A stretch of DNA of 64,000 nucleotides from Bradyrhizobium sp. CCBAU 53338 (GTDB lineage: Bacteria > Pseudomonadota > Alphaproteobacteria > Rhizobiales > Xanthobacteraceae). Location of the stretch: positions 6,014,001 to 6,078,000 of the forward strand of contig NZ_CP030048.1 of the NCBI RefSeq assembly GCF_015291665.1. Reading direction: 5' to 3'. The position numbers and the translations under genes are program-made. Below, piece after piece: positions 53,544 to 63,143 of the stretch (positions are counted from its first letter, which is position 1; every line of letters starts with the position of its first letter). Under the pieces are notes generated by a model. That model saw nothing but the letters and a program-made list of their open reading frames with translations. It searched no databases and was not told where the DNA came from.

Positions 53544-54224
53544 GTGAGCGGTGGTAAAAGAATGCGCAAACCGGCCGCCGCAAAGCCGGCGAAGAAAGCC
53601 GAGAACCGTAGCAAGAACGGCCGAAAGGCCATCGCAAAGCCGACAGAGCCCGCAATGGACGTCGCTGTCGGCCGCCGCATCCGCGATCTCAGGCGGGTCA
53701 GGCAATTCTCGCTCGAGGCGGTCGCCGCGCGGACGGATCTGTCGATCGGCTTCCTCAGCCAGATCGAACGCGGCCTGTCGTCACCATCGTTGCGTGTGCT
53801 GGCGACGCTCGCCGACGTGCTCGGCGTCGGCATCGCCGCACTGTTCGGCGCAAGCCCGAGTGCTGATGGCGCATCCGATCAGGTCGTCACACGCGGATTG
53901 CAGCGGCCCGAGCTGAAGCTTTGGCGCACGGGCGTGTCCAAGCAATTGCTGAGCCCGGCCAGCGCCGACAACAAGCTCAATCTATTCCTGGTGCATCTGG
54001 AGCCCGGCGGCTCCACCGGCGACGAGCTCTACACCCATGACGGCGAGGAAGCGGGCCTCGTGCTCGAAGGCGAGATGATGCTGACGGTGGACAGCGAGAC
54101 ATGGTCGCTGAAGACCGGCGACAGCTTTCGCTTTGCCAGCCGCAGGCCGCACCGGTTTTCCAATCCGGCGCAGGATGCGAAGGCCGTCGTGCTGTGGGTA
54201 AATTGCGTGACGGGGGCGGGGTAG
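53544..54224 (+). CDS. XRE-family regulator with cupin domain, 226 aa
   Basis: A basic N-terminal tail (about 38 residues, rich in Lys and Ala) precedes a helix-turn-helix (VGRRIRDLRRVRQFSLEAVA, TDLSIGFLSQIERGLSSPS) and a C-terminal cupin (GDELYTHDGEEAGLVLEGE, SRRPHRFSNP). Such regulators sense small amines or amino acids. It probably controls the divergent transporter and oxidoreductase operon. GTG 53544 is the first start; an ATG at 53562 is also possible. Confidence 0.85.
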   Translation: MSGGKRMRKPAAAKPAKKAENRSKNGRKAIAKPTEPAMDVAVGRRIRDLRRVRQFSLEAVAARTDLSIGFLSQIERGLSSPSLRVLATLADVLGVGIAALFGASPSADGASDQVVTRGLQRPELKLWRTGVSKQLLSPASADNKLNLFLVHLEPGGSTGDELYTHDGEEAGLVLEGEMMLTVDSETWSLKTGDSFRFASRRPHRFSNPAQDAKAVVLWVNCVTGAG

Positions 54225-54231
54225 GTTTCAC

Positions 54232-54272
54232 CGTCATTCCGGGGCGATGCGAAGCATCAACCCGGAATGACG
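54232..54272. repeat. nested intergenic hairpin, likely terminator for converging genes
   Basis: Outer arms CGTCATTCCGGG (54232-54243) and CCCGGAATGACG (54261-54272) pair perfectly, with an inner GATGC/GCATC stem closed by GAA. It separates the convergent XRE-cupin and dadA genes. Similar elements are, from memory, abundant in Bradyrhizobium. Confidence 0.75.
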
Positions 54273-54279
54273 TCATCAA

Positions 54280-55545
54280 TCACCCAAACCGGTGCTGATA
54301 CCGCTCCACCGACAGCGCGCTCACATCCACCTCCGGCTTCTTGCCCGAGAGCATATCCGCGAGGATGCGGCCGGAGCCGCAGGACATGGTCCAGCCGAGC
54401 GTACCGTGGCCGGTGTTGAGATGGAGGTTGGCGTATTGCGTCGGGCCGATCACCGGCGGGCCGTCCGGAGTCATCGGACGCAGGCCGCTCCAGAACGTCG
54501 CCTTGGCGAGATCGCCGCCGCGCGGGAACAGATCGGTCAGGGAATGATCAAGCGTGGCGCGACGGGCGCCGTAGAGCTTGGTCGAGAAGCCCGAGATCTC
54601 GGCGGTGCCGCCGACGCGGATGCGATTGCCGAGACGGGTGATCGCGACCTTGTAGCTCTCGTCCATCACGGTCGATTCCGGCGCACCGGAGGCGTCCTTG
54701 ATCGGCACCGTGATCGAATAGCCCTTCACCGGATAGACCGGCAGCGAAATGCCGAGCGGCGCAGCCATTCGCGACGAATAGCTTCCGAGTGCGAGCACGT
54801 ACGAGTCGGCCTGCAACATCCCGGCGCTGGTCGCAACGCCGCTGACGCGTCCGCCATCCGTGACGATGCGGTCGATGCCGGTGTTGAACATGAAGCGCAC
54901 GCCGAGCGCCTGCGCATGCTTGGCCAGCGCCTGCGTAAACATGTGACAGTCGCCGGTCTCGTCCTGCGGCAGGCGAAGCCCGCCGACGAATTTTTCCTTC
55001 ACGCCTGATAGCGCCGGCTCGACCGCGATGCAGCCTTCGCGGCTCAGCGTCTCGTAAGGCACGCCGTACTGCTTGAGCACGGCGACGTCTTCGCCGGTGC
55101 CGTCGAGCTGGGCCTGGTAGCGGAACAGCTGCAGCGTGCCCTGCGCGCGCTCGTCATATTGAATGCCGATGTCGCGGCGCAGATCGCGCAGGCAATCGCG
55201 GCTGTATTCCGCGATCGGGATCATCCGGCTCTTGTTGACCGCGTAGCGCGCGCTGGTGCAGTTGCGCAGCATCTTGAGCAGCCAGACCCACATGACGGGA
55301 TCGAGCTTCGGCCGGATCACCAGCGGTCCGTGCTTCATCAAGAGCCACTTGACCGCCTTCACCGGCACGCCGGGGCCGGCCCATGGCGAGGAATAACCGG
55401 GCGACACTTCGCCGGCATTGGCAAAAGACGTCTCCAGCGCCGGTTCGGGCTGACGGTCGACGACCGTCACCTCGTGGCCGGCACGGGCGAGGTAGTAGGC
55501 AGAGGTGACGCCGATGACACCGCTGCCGAGGATCAGAACTTTCAC
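54280..55545 (-). CDS. dadA: D-amino acid dehydrogenase small subunit, 421 aa
   Basis: Membrane-associated FAD enzyme that oxidises D-amino acids to keto acids and passes electrons to the respiratory chain. [20 protein letters not shown] is the FAD loop, followed by [19 protein letters not shown] (typical DadA), [20 protein letters not shown] near the end, and normal length. The gene lies 70 bases downstream of the aminotransferase gene on the same strand, and both probably belong to amino acid catabolism. Confidence 0.9.
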   Translation of the reverse strand: MKVLILGSGVIGVTSAYYLARAGHEVTVVDRQPEPALETSFANAGEVSPGYSSPWAGPGVPVKAVKWLLMKHGPLVIRPKLDPVMWVWLLKMLRNCTSARYAVNKSRMIPIAEYSRDCLRDLRRDIGIQYDERAQGTLQLFRYQAQLDGTGEDVAVLKQYGVPYETLSREGCIAVEPALSGVKEKFVGGLRLPQDETGDCHMFTQALAKHAQALGVRFMFNTGIDRIVTDGGRVSGVATSAGMLQADSYVLALGSYSSRMAAPLGISLPVYPVKGYSITVPIKDASGAPESTVMDESYKVAITRLGNRIRVGGTAEISGFSTKLYGARRATLDHSLTDLFPRGGDLAKATFWSGLRPMTPDGPPVIGPTQYANLHLNTGHGTLGWTMSCGSGRILADMLSGKKPEVDVSALSVERYQHRFG

Positions 55546-55615
55546 GCTTGGTCAAACTCCCGCGGCATCACGCTCGCCGCTGCAAGATAAAACTCACCAG
55601 CGGCGAGAGCAATAA

Positions 55616-56944
55616 TCAGGCCACCTTCTTGATGGCGTCGCCGAGGATCGAGACCATCTGGTCGATGTGGTTCTTCTCGACGATGAGCGGAGGCGACATC
55701 GCGAAGCTGTCACCGCTCATGCGCAGATAGAGGCCGGTGTTGAAGCAGTCGACCATGACGTCGTAACCACGCGCACCGACGGCGCCGTCGCGCGGCGCGA
55801 GCTCGACCGCGCCCATCAGCCCGCAATTGCGGATGTCGACGACGTTCGGCAGGCCCTTCAGCTGATGCAGCGTATCGCGCCAGTATTCGGCCATCGTCGC
55901 ACCGCGCGTCAGCAGGCCCTCGTCCTTGTAGATGTCGAGCGTGGCGATACCGGCGGCGCAGGCGGTCGGATGCGCCGAATAGGTGTAGCCGTGGAACAGC
56001 TCCATCTGGTTCTCGGGGCCGACCATCATGCCGTCATGCACCTTGCGGCTCGCGAACACCGCGCCGCAGGGAATGGTGCCGTTGGTGATGCCCTTGGCGG
56101 TCGTCATCAGGTCCGGCGTGACGCCGAAGAAGTTGGCGGCGAACGGCGTGCCGAGACGGCCGAAACCGGTGATGACCTCATCGAAGATCAGAAGGATGCC
56201 GTGCTTGTCGCAGATCTCGCGCAGGCGTTGCAGATAGCCCTTCGGCGGCGGCAGCACCGCGGTCGAACCCGGCACCGGCTCGACGATCACGGCGGCGATG
56301 GTCTCGGCGCCGTGGAGGCCGACGAGACGATCGAGATCGTCGGCGAGTTCGGCGCCATGCTCCGGCTGATCCTTGGCGAAGGCGTTGCGGCTGAGGTCGT
56401 GGGTGTGGCGGATGTGGTCGACGCCCGGCAGCAGGGTGGTGAAGGCGCGGCGGTTGGCGACCATGCCGCCCACCGAGGTGCCGCCGAAACCGACGCCGTG
56501 ATAGCCGCGCTCACGGCCAATCAGCCGGGTGCGGCTGGCCTGGCCGTTGGCGCGATGATAGGCGAGCGCGATCTTCAGCGCGGTGTCGACCGATTCAGAG
56601 CCGGAGTTGGTGAAGAAGACGCGATCGAGGCCCTTCGGCGCGATCTCGGCGAGACGCTCGGCGAAGTCGAATGCCAGCGGATGACCCATCTGGAACGACG
56701 GCGCGAAGTCCAGCGTCATCAGCTGCCGCTCGACGGCGGCGGCGATCTGCTTGCGGCCGTGGCCGGCGTTGACGCACCAGAGGCCGGCGGAGCCGTCGAT
56801 CACCTTGCGGCCGTCAACGGTGGTGTAGTGCATGCCCTCGGCCGAGGAGAACAGGCGCGGCGCCTTCTTGAACTGACGGTTGGCCGTGAACGGCATCCAG
56901 AACGAGTCGGTCTTGATAGTGTTCGGAATCTGATGAAGGGTCAC
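55616..56944 (-). CDS. class III omega-amino acid:pyruvate aminotransferase, 442 aa
   Basis: PLP enzyme. FWMPFTANRQFK is the N-terminal signature of the beta-alanine/omega-amino acid:pyruvate branch. FTNSGSESVDTALK binds the phosphate, FDEVITGFGR has Asp255 for the pyridine nitrogen, and Lys284 in TTAKGITNG forms the Schiff base. Start is the GTG at 56944 with AAAGGAGCG 7-8 bases before it. It likely removes the terminal amine of putrescine-type or beta-alanine-type substrates. It is divergent from a PuuR-like regulator gene across 148 bases. Confidence 0.9.
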   Translation of the reverse strand: MTLHQIPNTIKTDSFWMPFTANRQFKKAPRLFSSAEGMHYTTVDGRKVIDGSAGLWCVNAGHGRKQIAAAVERQLMTLDFAPSFQMGHPLAFDFAERLAEIAPKGLDRVFFTNSGSESVDTALKIALAYHRANGQASRTRLIGRERGYHGVGFGGTSVGGMVANRRAFTTLLPGVDHIRHTHDLSRNAFAKDQPEHGAELADDLDRLVGLHGAETIAAVIVEPVPGSTAVLPPPKGYLQRLREICDKHGILLIFDEVITGFGRLGTPFAANFFGVTPDLMTTAKGITNGTIPCGAVFASRKVHDGMMVGPENQMELFHGYTYSAHPTACAAGIATLDIYKDEGLLTRGATMAEYWRDTLHQLKGLPNVVDIRNCGLMGAVELAPRDGAVGARGYDVMVDCFNTGLYLRMSGDSFAMSPPLIVEKNHIDQMVSILGDAIKKVA

Positions 56945-57092
56945 GGGCCACGCTCCTTTGCTGACGCCATAGCAGAGCCACGGCTTCGATAGCGCAACAA
57001 GTCCTTTTCTGAAGACCTGCAAGCCATTGATTTTACTGGGTCATCCGGTCCATATTTGCGCGATCCGCAACACTTGCAACAGGGCCAGAGGC

Positions 57093-57641
57093 ATGAGCGT
57101 CGACATCGGTGGACGGCTGCGATTCATCCGGGCGCGCCAGAAGCTGTCGCAGCGCGAGCTCGCCAAGCGCGCCGGCGTCACCAATTCGACGATCTCGCTG
57201 ATCGAATCCAACCAGATGAACCCCTCGGTCGGCGCGCTCAAGCGCATCCTCGACGGCATCCCGATGGGACTCGCCGAGTTCTTCGCGCTGGAGCCCGAGA
57301 GCCGCCGCAAGATCTTCTATCGCGCCGAGGAACTCACCGAGGTCGGCAAGAAGCCGATCTCCTATCGGCAGGTCGGCGACAATCTGTTCGGCCGCAGCCT
57401 GCAAATCCTGAAGGAGCGCTACGAGCCCGGCAGCGACACAGGTCGCGTGCACCTCGTTCATGACGGCGAGGAAGGCGGCATCGTGATCTCGGGCAAGCTC
57501 GAGGTCACGGTCGAGGATGAGCGCCGCATCCTCAATCCCGGCGACGCCTATTATTTCGAGAGCCGGCGCCCGCATCGCTTCCGCTGCGTCGGCGGCAAGC
57601 CATGCGAAGTGATCTCGGCCTGCACCCCACCGACATTCTGA
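57093..57641 (+). CDS. puuR: PuuR-like XRE-cupin transcriptional regulator, 182 aa
   Basis: HTH at the N-terminus (RLRFIRARQKLSQRELAKRA, TNSTISLIESNQMNPS) and a cupin at the C-terminus. The C-terminal ISACTPPTF closely matches the PuuR ending as I recall it (ISAHTPTTF), as do GLSLSEFF-like LAEFFALEPE and the GEEGGIV(I/L)SG stretch. PuuR represses putrescine use in E. coli. It is divergent from the aminotransferase gene and probably controls it. The ATG 57093 is preceded by CCAGAGGC. Confidence 0.85.
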   Translation: MSVDIGGRLRFIRARQKLSQRELAKRAGVTNSTISLIESNQMNPSVGALKRILDGIPMGLAEFFALEPESRRKIFYRAEELTEVGKKPISYRQVGDNLFGRSLQILKERYEPGSDTGRVHLVHDGEEGGIVISGKLEVTVEDERRILNPGDAYYFESRRPHRFRCVGGKPCEVISACTPPTF

Positions 57642-57791
57642 AGCGCGATCGCTTTATCCGGGATCTTACGGAGCCACCGGTATCTTACGGTGCTTGAGGT
57701 ATCTCAATTTCCGCGCGGCAGTCTTCTATATGTTGCGAGCAATAGTCTAGCCGAGAGACGTTCCGGCACTGCTTCACAACCGGGCTCGCAG

Positions 57792-57944
57792 ATGAAGATC
57801 ACGCTCGCCAATGCAGAGGCTGCGCTCGATGAAGTGCAGCGCGACACCGACAAGCTCCATTCGCAGGAGCTTCGCAAGGCGATTGCCGAACACATCGAGA
57901 CGCAGCGAGAGGCGATCAAGGCCCTCCGCAAGAAGCTGCATTGA
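57792..57944 (+). CDS. small helical protein, 50 aa
   Basis: MKITLANAEAALDEVQRDTD, then a charged helix ending ETQREAIKALRKKLH. Probably a small coiled-coil protein. The open frame begins 102 bases upstream, but the ATG at 57792 gives the compact helical protein. Just before it, ATCTTACGG occurs twice (57663-57671 and 57682-57690). Function unknown. Confidence 0.5.
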   Translation: MKITLANAEAALDEVQRDTDKLHSQELRKAIAEHIETQREAIKALRKKLH

Positions 57945-57986
57945 CGACGCGCGGCGGAGCGAGAAGATCTCACCCCGCCTTCTGTC

Positions 57987-60248
57987 TCAAAGCTGCGTCA
58001 GCAACTCCTCGATCCGGATCGGGAAGCGCCGCACCCGCACGCCGGTCGCATGCCAGACGGCATTGGCGACCGCTCCCGCGCTGCCGGTAATGCCGATCTC
58101 GCCGACGCCCTTGATGCCGAGCGCGTTCACATGGGGATCATGCTCCTCGACCGTGATGACGTCGAGCGGCGGCACGTCGGCATTCACGGGGATGTGGTAC
58201 TCGCCGAGATTGGCATTCATGATCCGCCCGCTGCGGCGGTCGGTGATGGCCTCCTCATGCAGGGCGAACGACAGGCCCCAGATCATGCCGCCGAACAGCT
58301 GGCTCTTCACCAGATGCGGATTGACTATGCGCCCGGCGGCGAAGGCGCCGACCATGCGGGTGACGCGGATCTGACCGAGCTCGGGATCGACCTTCACCTC
58401 CGCGAACACCGCGCCATGAGCGTGCATGGCATATTCTTCCATCGCCGCCGGGTTTGGAGCGCCTGTGCCGCGCGCCTCGACCTCCGCAACGCCGGCACGT
58501 GCGAGGATCTCGCTGTAGCTCTCGCTGCGGCTCTCGTCGTCACGACGAATCAGGCGACCATCGCGCGCGATCACGCCGGCATTGCCGGCACCGAACAGCG
58601 GCGAGCGCTCGTCCTTGGTGGCGAGGTCGGCGAGCTTGGCGATGACGGCCGCGCCGGCGCTGTGGATCGCAGCACCCGCGGTCGCGGTATGCGCCGAGCC
58701 GCCGGCAATGCCGGCATCGGGCAGGTCGGACGTGCCGGCCTTGAACTCGACGCGTTCGATATCGAGGCCGACAGCATCGGCTGCGATCTGGGCAAGCGCC
58801 GTCCACGCGCCCTGTCCCATGTCATGCGCACCGATCTCCATCGCACCGGTCCCGTCACGGCGGATCGCCGCGCGCGCTTCAGCCTGGAACATGAGCGCGG
58901 GGAACGTCGCGGTGCCCATTCCCCAGCCGACCAGCAGTCCGGCGTCATCGCGCATCTGTCGCGGCTGGAGCGCGCGCTTCGCCCAGCCGAAACGCGCTGC
59001 GCCCTGTTCGTAGCAGGCGCGCAACGCCTTCGAGGAAAACGGTTTTCCCGTGATCGGCTCGACCTCGGCATAGTTTTTCAGGCGGAAGGCCAGCGGATCC
59101 ATGCCGCATGCCCAGGCCATCTCGTCGATCGCGCTCTCCAGCGCAATCGATCCGGTCGCCTCGCCCGGCGCGCGCATGAACAGCGGCGTGCCGGTGTTGA
59201 CGCGCACGGCGTCATGCGAAGTGCGGATCGCTGGCGCGGCATAAAGCGTATGCGAGGCATCGGCCGCGGGCTCGTAGAAATCGTCGAACGTGCTCGACAC
59301 GGTCCTCGCATGATGATCGAGCGCGGTCAGACGCCCTTCAGCGTCGGCACCGATGCGCAGGCGCTGGCGCGTCGGCGCACGATGGCCGACCGGGCCATAC
59401 ATCTGCTCACGGCGCAGCACGAGCTTGACCGGCTTGCCGACCAGCTTTGCCGCCATGATGCCGAGCACCGGAGGGCCGGCCATCAGTCCTTTCGAGCCGA
59501 AACCACCACCGAGGAACGGGCTGCGGATATGGATCTTATCGTGCGCGATGCCGAACAACTCGGCGACGCGCGCGAGGGAGAGCATCAATCCTTGGGTCGG
59601 CATATCGATCTGAAGACTGTCGCCGTTCCAGTGAGCGACGATGGCATGCGGCTCCATCGCGTTGTGATATTGCGCCGGCGTCTCGTAAATCGAGTCGATC
59701 TGCTTGTCGGCTGAAGCAAGGCCAGCCGCGACATCGCCAACGTGATTTTCGGACGGGTTTCCGACACCGACGACCGGCGGCACGTAACTCTTGCCGGCAT
59801 CGAGACCGACCAGCGCCGGCTGAGTTTCATAGCGCGGCGCCAGCAGCACTGCGCCTTCCGTCGCCGCCTCGAGCGTCTCGGCAATCACGACGGCGATCGG
59901 CTGGTTGGCGTAGCGGACCTCGTTGCTCTGCAGCACCTCCATCCGGAACACGAAGGGATTCGTCTTGATTTCAGGATCGATCGCAAGCTGCGGCTTGTGA
60001 TCCGTCGTCATGACGTCGACGACGCCGGGATGCCGCCTGGCAGCGGCGACATCGAGCGAGGTGACGCGGCCATGCGCGACGCTGGACACCGCCATCACCG
60101 CGAACAGCATGCCGGGTGGATGATTGTCGGCGGCGTAGGTCGCCTGCCCCCTGACCTTGAGCACGCCGTCGCGGCGGGTGAGCGGCTGGCCGATGCTGGA
60201 GCCGTGGCGGAGATGGGCGGGTGCGCTGGTGAGATTGAGCTCAGGCAT
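57987..60248 (-). CDS. molybdenum hydroxylase large (molybdopterin) subunit, xanthine dehydrogenase/aldehyde oxidase family, 753 aa
   Basis: Catalytic subunit: GQATYAADNHPPGMLFAV at the start, SPFLGGGFGSKG (molybdopterin-binding), MRAPGEATGSIALESAID, DMGQGAWTALAQIAADA and GVGEIGITGSAGAVANAV with the active-site Glu. This is the PaoC/YagR-like, short group. It binds Mo-MCD or MPT cofactor and hydroxylates aldehydes or N-heterocycles. The true start MPELNL is at 60248 and overlaps the FAD subunit gene by 8 bases. Confidence 0.9.
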   Translation of the reverse strand: MPELNLTSAPAHLRHGSSIGQPLTRRDGVLKVRGQATYAADNHPPGMLFAVMAVSSVAHGRVTSLDVAAARRHPGVVDVMTTDHKPQLAIDPEIKTNPFVFRMEVLQSNEVRYANQPIAVVIAETLEAATEGAVLLAPRYETQPALVGLDAGKSYVPPVVGVGNPSENHVGDVAAGLASADKQIDSIYETPAQYHNAMEPHAIVAHWNGDSLQIDMPTQGLMLSLARVAELFGIAHDKIHIRSPFLGGGFGSKGLMAGPPVLGIMAAKLVGKPVKLVLRREQMYGPVGHRAPTRQRLRIGADAEGRLTALDHHARTVSSTFDDFYEPAADASHTLYAAPAIRTSHDAVRVNTGTPLFMRAPGEATGSIALESAIDEMAWACGMDPLAFRLKNYAEVEPITGKPFSSKALRACYEQGAARFGWAKRALQPRQMRDDAGLLVGWGMGTATFPALMFQAEARAAIRRDGTGAMEIGAHDMGQGAWTALAQIAADAVGLDIERVEFKAGTSDLPDAGIAGGSAHTATAGAAIHSAGAAVIAKLADLATKDERSPLFGAGNAGVIARDGRLIRRDDESRSESYSEILARAGVAEVEARGTGAPNPAAMEEYAMHAHGAVFAEVKVDPELGQIRVTRMVGAFAAGRIVNPHLVKSQLFGGMIWGLSFALHEEAITDRRSGRIMNANLGEYHIPVNADVPPLDVITVEEHDPHVNALGIKGVGEIGITGSAGAVANAVWHATGVRVRRFPIRIEELLTQL

Positions 60249-61296
60249 GGATGGCTCCAGACGTCGAAGCAAGGGGAGAGGCCGGCAACGCGGGGATGCG
60301 CTCGGGCGTACCGGCAGCGGCAAGGGCCAGCGCGCGCGCGACGATGCGGCGGGCGAGCTCGATCTTGTAGGCGTTGTCGCCGGACGGTTTTGCGTCGGCG
60401 AGCGCACGCCAGGCAGCTTCCTGGAAGGCGTCGGCCGTGGGTGCGACGCCTTTCAGAACATCCTCCGCGGAGCGGGCACGCCAGGGCTTTGCGGCGACGC
60501 CGCCAAGCGCAAGCCGCGCTTCCGCGATCTTGCCGTTCTCGATCCGCAGCGCTGCAGCGGCCGAGACGATCGCGAACGCGTAGGACGTGCGCTCGCGGAC
60601 CTTGAGATAGCGCGCATGCGCGGCAAAGCTGCGCGCCGCGGGTGGCAGCCGCACCGCGACGATGAGGTCGCCGGGCTCGAGCGCAGATTCGCGCTCGGGC
60701 GTATTGCCGGGCAGACGATGCAGTTCGTCGAGCGCAATCTCACGACGGCCATTCTTGCCTTCGATCTCGACGATGGCGTCGAGTGCGACCAGCGGCACGC
60801 AGAAGTCGGACGGGTGCGTCGCGATGCAGCTCTCGCTCCAGCCGAGCACCGCATGCGACCGGTTCTCGCCCGCGCGGGCATCGCAGCCGGTGCTGGCCTC
60901 GCGCTTGTTGCAGCGGCTGGCGGTGTCGTAGAAATACGCGCAACGCGTACGTTGCAGCAGATTGCCGCCGACAGTCGCGGCGTTGCGCAATTGCGCGGAA
61001 GCACCCGAGAGCAGCGCTTCGGCAACTGCCGGATAGGCCTTCGCGAACTCCACGTCATGCGCGAGATCGGCATTGCTGACGAGCGCGCCGATACGCAACG
61101 CCCCATCGGCGAGGCGCTCGATTCTGTCGAGTCCCTCGAGATGCGTGAGGTCGACCAACCGATCCGGCCGGCTGACATTGCCTTTCATCAGGTCAAGCAG
61201 ATTGGTGCCGGCGGCAAGGTAAGTCGCGCCCGGTTGGGCGGCGGCAGCAACGGCCTCGACGACCGTGGCGGGCCTGACATAATCGAACTGTTTCAT
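60241..61296 (-). CDS. molybdenum hydroxylase FAD subunit with extra Cys cluster (PaoB-like), 351 aa
   Basis: FAD loop YLAAGTNLLDLMKG and GGNLLQRTRC. Four cysteines (in TRCAYF, SRCNKR, STGCDA, ESCIATHPSDF) match the extra [4Fe-4S] site of PaoB, a feature of the periplasmic aldehyde oxidoreductase group and 4-hydroxybenzoyl-CoA reductase. The start ATG 61296 overlaps the Fe-S subunit gene stop by 4 bases. It passes electrons from the Mo and Fe-S subunits to an acceptor. Confidence 0.9.
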   Translation of the reverse strand: MKQFDYVRPATVVEAVAAAAQPGATYLAAGTNLLDLMKGNVSRPDRLVDLTHLEGLDRIERLADGALRIGALVSNADLAHDVEFAKAYPAVAEALLSGASAQLRNAATVGGNLLQRTRCAYFYDTASRCNKREASTGCDARAGENRSHAVLGWSESCIATHPSDFCVPLVALDAIVEIEGKNGRREIALDELHRLPGNTPERESALEPGDLIVAVRLPPAARSFAAHARYLKVRERTSYAFAIVSAAAALRIENGKIAEARLALGGVAAKPWRARSAEDVLKGVAPTADAFQEAAWRALADAKPSGDNAYKIELARRIVARALALAAAGTPERIPALPASPLASTSGAIHA

Positions 61297-61790
61297 GCGG
61301 AACGCCTCTGGTTGGATTCGTCGGCACCGGCCTGCGCCTCCAGCACGGCATCGACGATGCCGGCATAGGCGCCGCAACGGCAGAGATTGCCGCTCATGCA
61401 TTCGCGGATACGTTCGGGATCGTTGCCGGCCTGGGCTTCCTGCATCATGCCGATCGCGCTCATGATCTGGCCGGGGGTGCAGAAGCCGCACTGGAAGCCG
61501 TCATGGGCGATGAAGGCGGCCTGCACCGGGTGAAGCTGGTCGCCGTGCGCAACGCCTTCGATGGTGAGAATGTCGGCGCCGTCATGGCTGATGGCGAGCG
61601 CGAGGCAGGAATTGATGCGCTTACCGTCGACGAGAATGGTGCAGGCACCGCACTGGCCGCGGTCACAACCTTTCTTGGTTCCGGTGAGATGGAGGCGCTC
61701 ACGCAGGAGATCGAGCAGCGTGACGCGGGGATCGTCGAGGACGAAGTCGCGCCGTGCACCGTTCACGGTGAGGCTGATGGAGTGGTTCAT
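61293..61790 (-). CDS. molybdenum hydroxylase [2Fe-2S] subunit, 165 aa
   Basis: Two [2Fe-2S] clusters: CDRGQCGACTILVDG with KRINSCL, and QCGFCTPGQIM with SGNLCRCGAY. The N-terminus (MNHSISLTVNGARRDF) has no Tat or Sec signal, so this enzyme should be cytoplasmic, unlike PaoABC of E. coli, which is Tat-exported. First gene of the three-gene operon, divergent from the TetR gene. Confidence 0.9.
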   Translation of the reverse strand: MNHSISLTVNGARRDFVLDDPRVTLLDLLRERLHLTGTKKGCDRGQCGACTILVDGKRINSCLALAISHDGADILTIEGVAHGDQLHPVQAAFIAHDGFQCGFCTPGQIMSAIGMMQEAQAGNDPERIRECMSGNLCRCGAYAGIVDAVLEAQAGADESNQRRSA

Positions 61791-61993
61791 AAATGGCTCC
61801 GATCAGATGTGGACATGGCTCATCGCCCGGCGCGCCACCGCCGTGGCCGCCGCCGATATCGCATCGCCCCGGAGATGTTCCGGGCCGACACCCGCGAAGA
61901 TACGGAGGCACCCTCCGCTTAACAAGGGCCGCCGAAAAATATTTGGAATTCGTCAAAAGCCCGTGTGCGGACAACGCGATGCAGCCACAGAAG

Positions 61994-62007
61994 GGTTCAA
62001 TCTAACC
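61994..62007. promoter_or_regulatory. weak palindrome GGTTCAATCTAACC, candidate TetR operator
   Basis: GGTT and AACC arms around a central AT, 23 bases before the TetR start in the 240-base divergent region. Only 10 of 14 positions are self-complementary, so this is a suggestion. Confidence 0.25.
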
Positions 62008-62030
62008 AATTCGTGATCTACATTGCCTGA

Positions 62031-62669
62031 ATGGACGACCATTCCGACCAGGCCAGAAAACCCCGCGCCGATGCCGTGCGAAATCGCGAGCGCGTGCTCG
62101 AGGCGGCCAAGGTCGTGTTCAACGCGGGCGGCCCGGAGGCAAGCCTGGAGGCCGTTGCCAAACGCGCGGGCGTCGGCATCGGCACGCTTTACCGACATTT
62201 TCCGACGCGCGAGGATCTGTTCGAGGCGGTGTACCGTCGCGAGGTCGAGCAGCTCAGCGAGCTCGCCGAGCAGTTGAAGAATGCCAAGGACCCGGTCGAT
62301 GCGCTCAGGCGCTGGCTGCACTCAGGTGTCGAATTCGTCGCCACCAAGAAAGGCATGGTGGCAGCCCTGGCACTCGCGGTGCAGAGCGGGTCCGAGCTGC
62401 ACGCCTTTTCCTTCGAGCGCCTGACCAAGGCGATCGGCTCGCTGCTCGATCGTGCAGCCGCGGCGGGCGTGATGCGCGCCGACGTCAGTCCCGAGGACTT
62501 GCTGCGCGCGTTCTTCGGCATGTGCTACATGCACGATCAGCCAGGCTGGCAATCCTCGGTGCTGCGGATGCTCGACGTGTTCGTGGATGGATTGCGCGTG
62601 CAGCCCGTCGCAAAGGCCAAGACGCGTACGGCCAAGCCAGCGAAGGCAGCAGTGAAACGGACGCGATAG
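62031..62669 (+). CDS. TetR-family regulator, 212 aa
   Basis: N-terminal HTH: RNRERVLEAAKVVFNAGGPE, then EAVAKRAGVGIGTLYRHFPTREDLFEAVY, as in TetR. The C-terminal ligand domain is rich in Ala and Leu. The basic tail is Lys- and Ala-rich (AKTRTAKPAKAAVKRTR). It probably represses the divergent molybdenum hydroxylase operon and itself. Start ATG 62031 has the usual length before the HTH. Confidence 0.9.
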   Translation: MDDHSDQARKPRADAVRNRERVLEAAKVVFNAGGPEASLEAVAKRAGVGIGTLYRHFPTREDLFEAVYRREVEQLSELAEQLKNAKDPVDALRRWLHSGVEFVATKKGMVAALALAVQSGSELHAFSFERLTKAIGSLLDRAAAAGVMRADVSPEDLLRAFFGMCYMHDQPGWQSSVLRMLDVFVDGLRVQPVAKAKTRTAKPAKAAVKRTR

Positions 62670-62735
62670 CTCGCCCGTACTTGCCAATGGTCGTGCTAGA
62701 ATCAGCACCGCCGGGATATCAACGCGGAGCCTGTC

Positions 62736-63143
62736 ATGCGCATCGCAACCTTGGTCGTCGCAATCGCTATCGCCTTCAGCCCCCTCGCCGCACGCGCCGA
62801 CGATGTCTCGGCCGCACAGGACGCGATCCGTGCGCAGGAACAGGCCTTCGTCCATGACGACGCCACGGCCGCCTACTCCTACGCAGCGCCGGCTATCCAG
62901 CAGATCTTCCCCGCACCCGAGATCTTCATGTCGATGGTACAGAACGGCTACGCGCCGGTCTACCGCCACAAGAGCTTCGAGTTCGGCGACAGCAAGATCG
63001 AAGGCAGCTCGATTGCCCAGCGCGTTCACATCATCGATGCCAATGGCGAAGCCTGGGAAGCGCTCTACACGCTCGAGCAGCAGGCGGACGGAAGTTACAA
63101 GATCACCGGCTGCTCGCTGCTGAAGGCGGGACAGGCGGTTTAG
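62736..63143 (+). CDS. exported DUF4864-like protein, 135 aa
   Basis: Signal peptide MRIATLVVAIAIAFSPLAARA, then a cystatin/SnoaL-like region: AIRAQEQAFVHDDATAAYSYA, FMSMVQNGYAPVYRHKSFEFG, YKITGCSLL. This is the DUF4864 pattern common in alphaproteobacteria. Function unknown. It ends 4 bases into the convergent MFS gene's stop. Confidence 0.75.
   Translation: MRIATLVVAIAIAFSPLAARADDVSAAQDAIRAQEQAFVHDDATAAYSYAAPAIQQIFPAPEIFMSMVQNGYAPVYRHKSFEFGDSKIEGSSIAQRVHIIDANGEAWEALYTLEQQADGSYKITGCSLLKAGQAV

Noticed and set aside
57663..57690. ATCTTACGG repeated twice ahead of the 50 aa ORF, as a regulator site
   Set aside because: Two 9-base copies 19 bases apart may be chance in this region; no regulator or promoter fits clearly.
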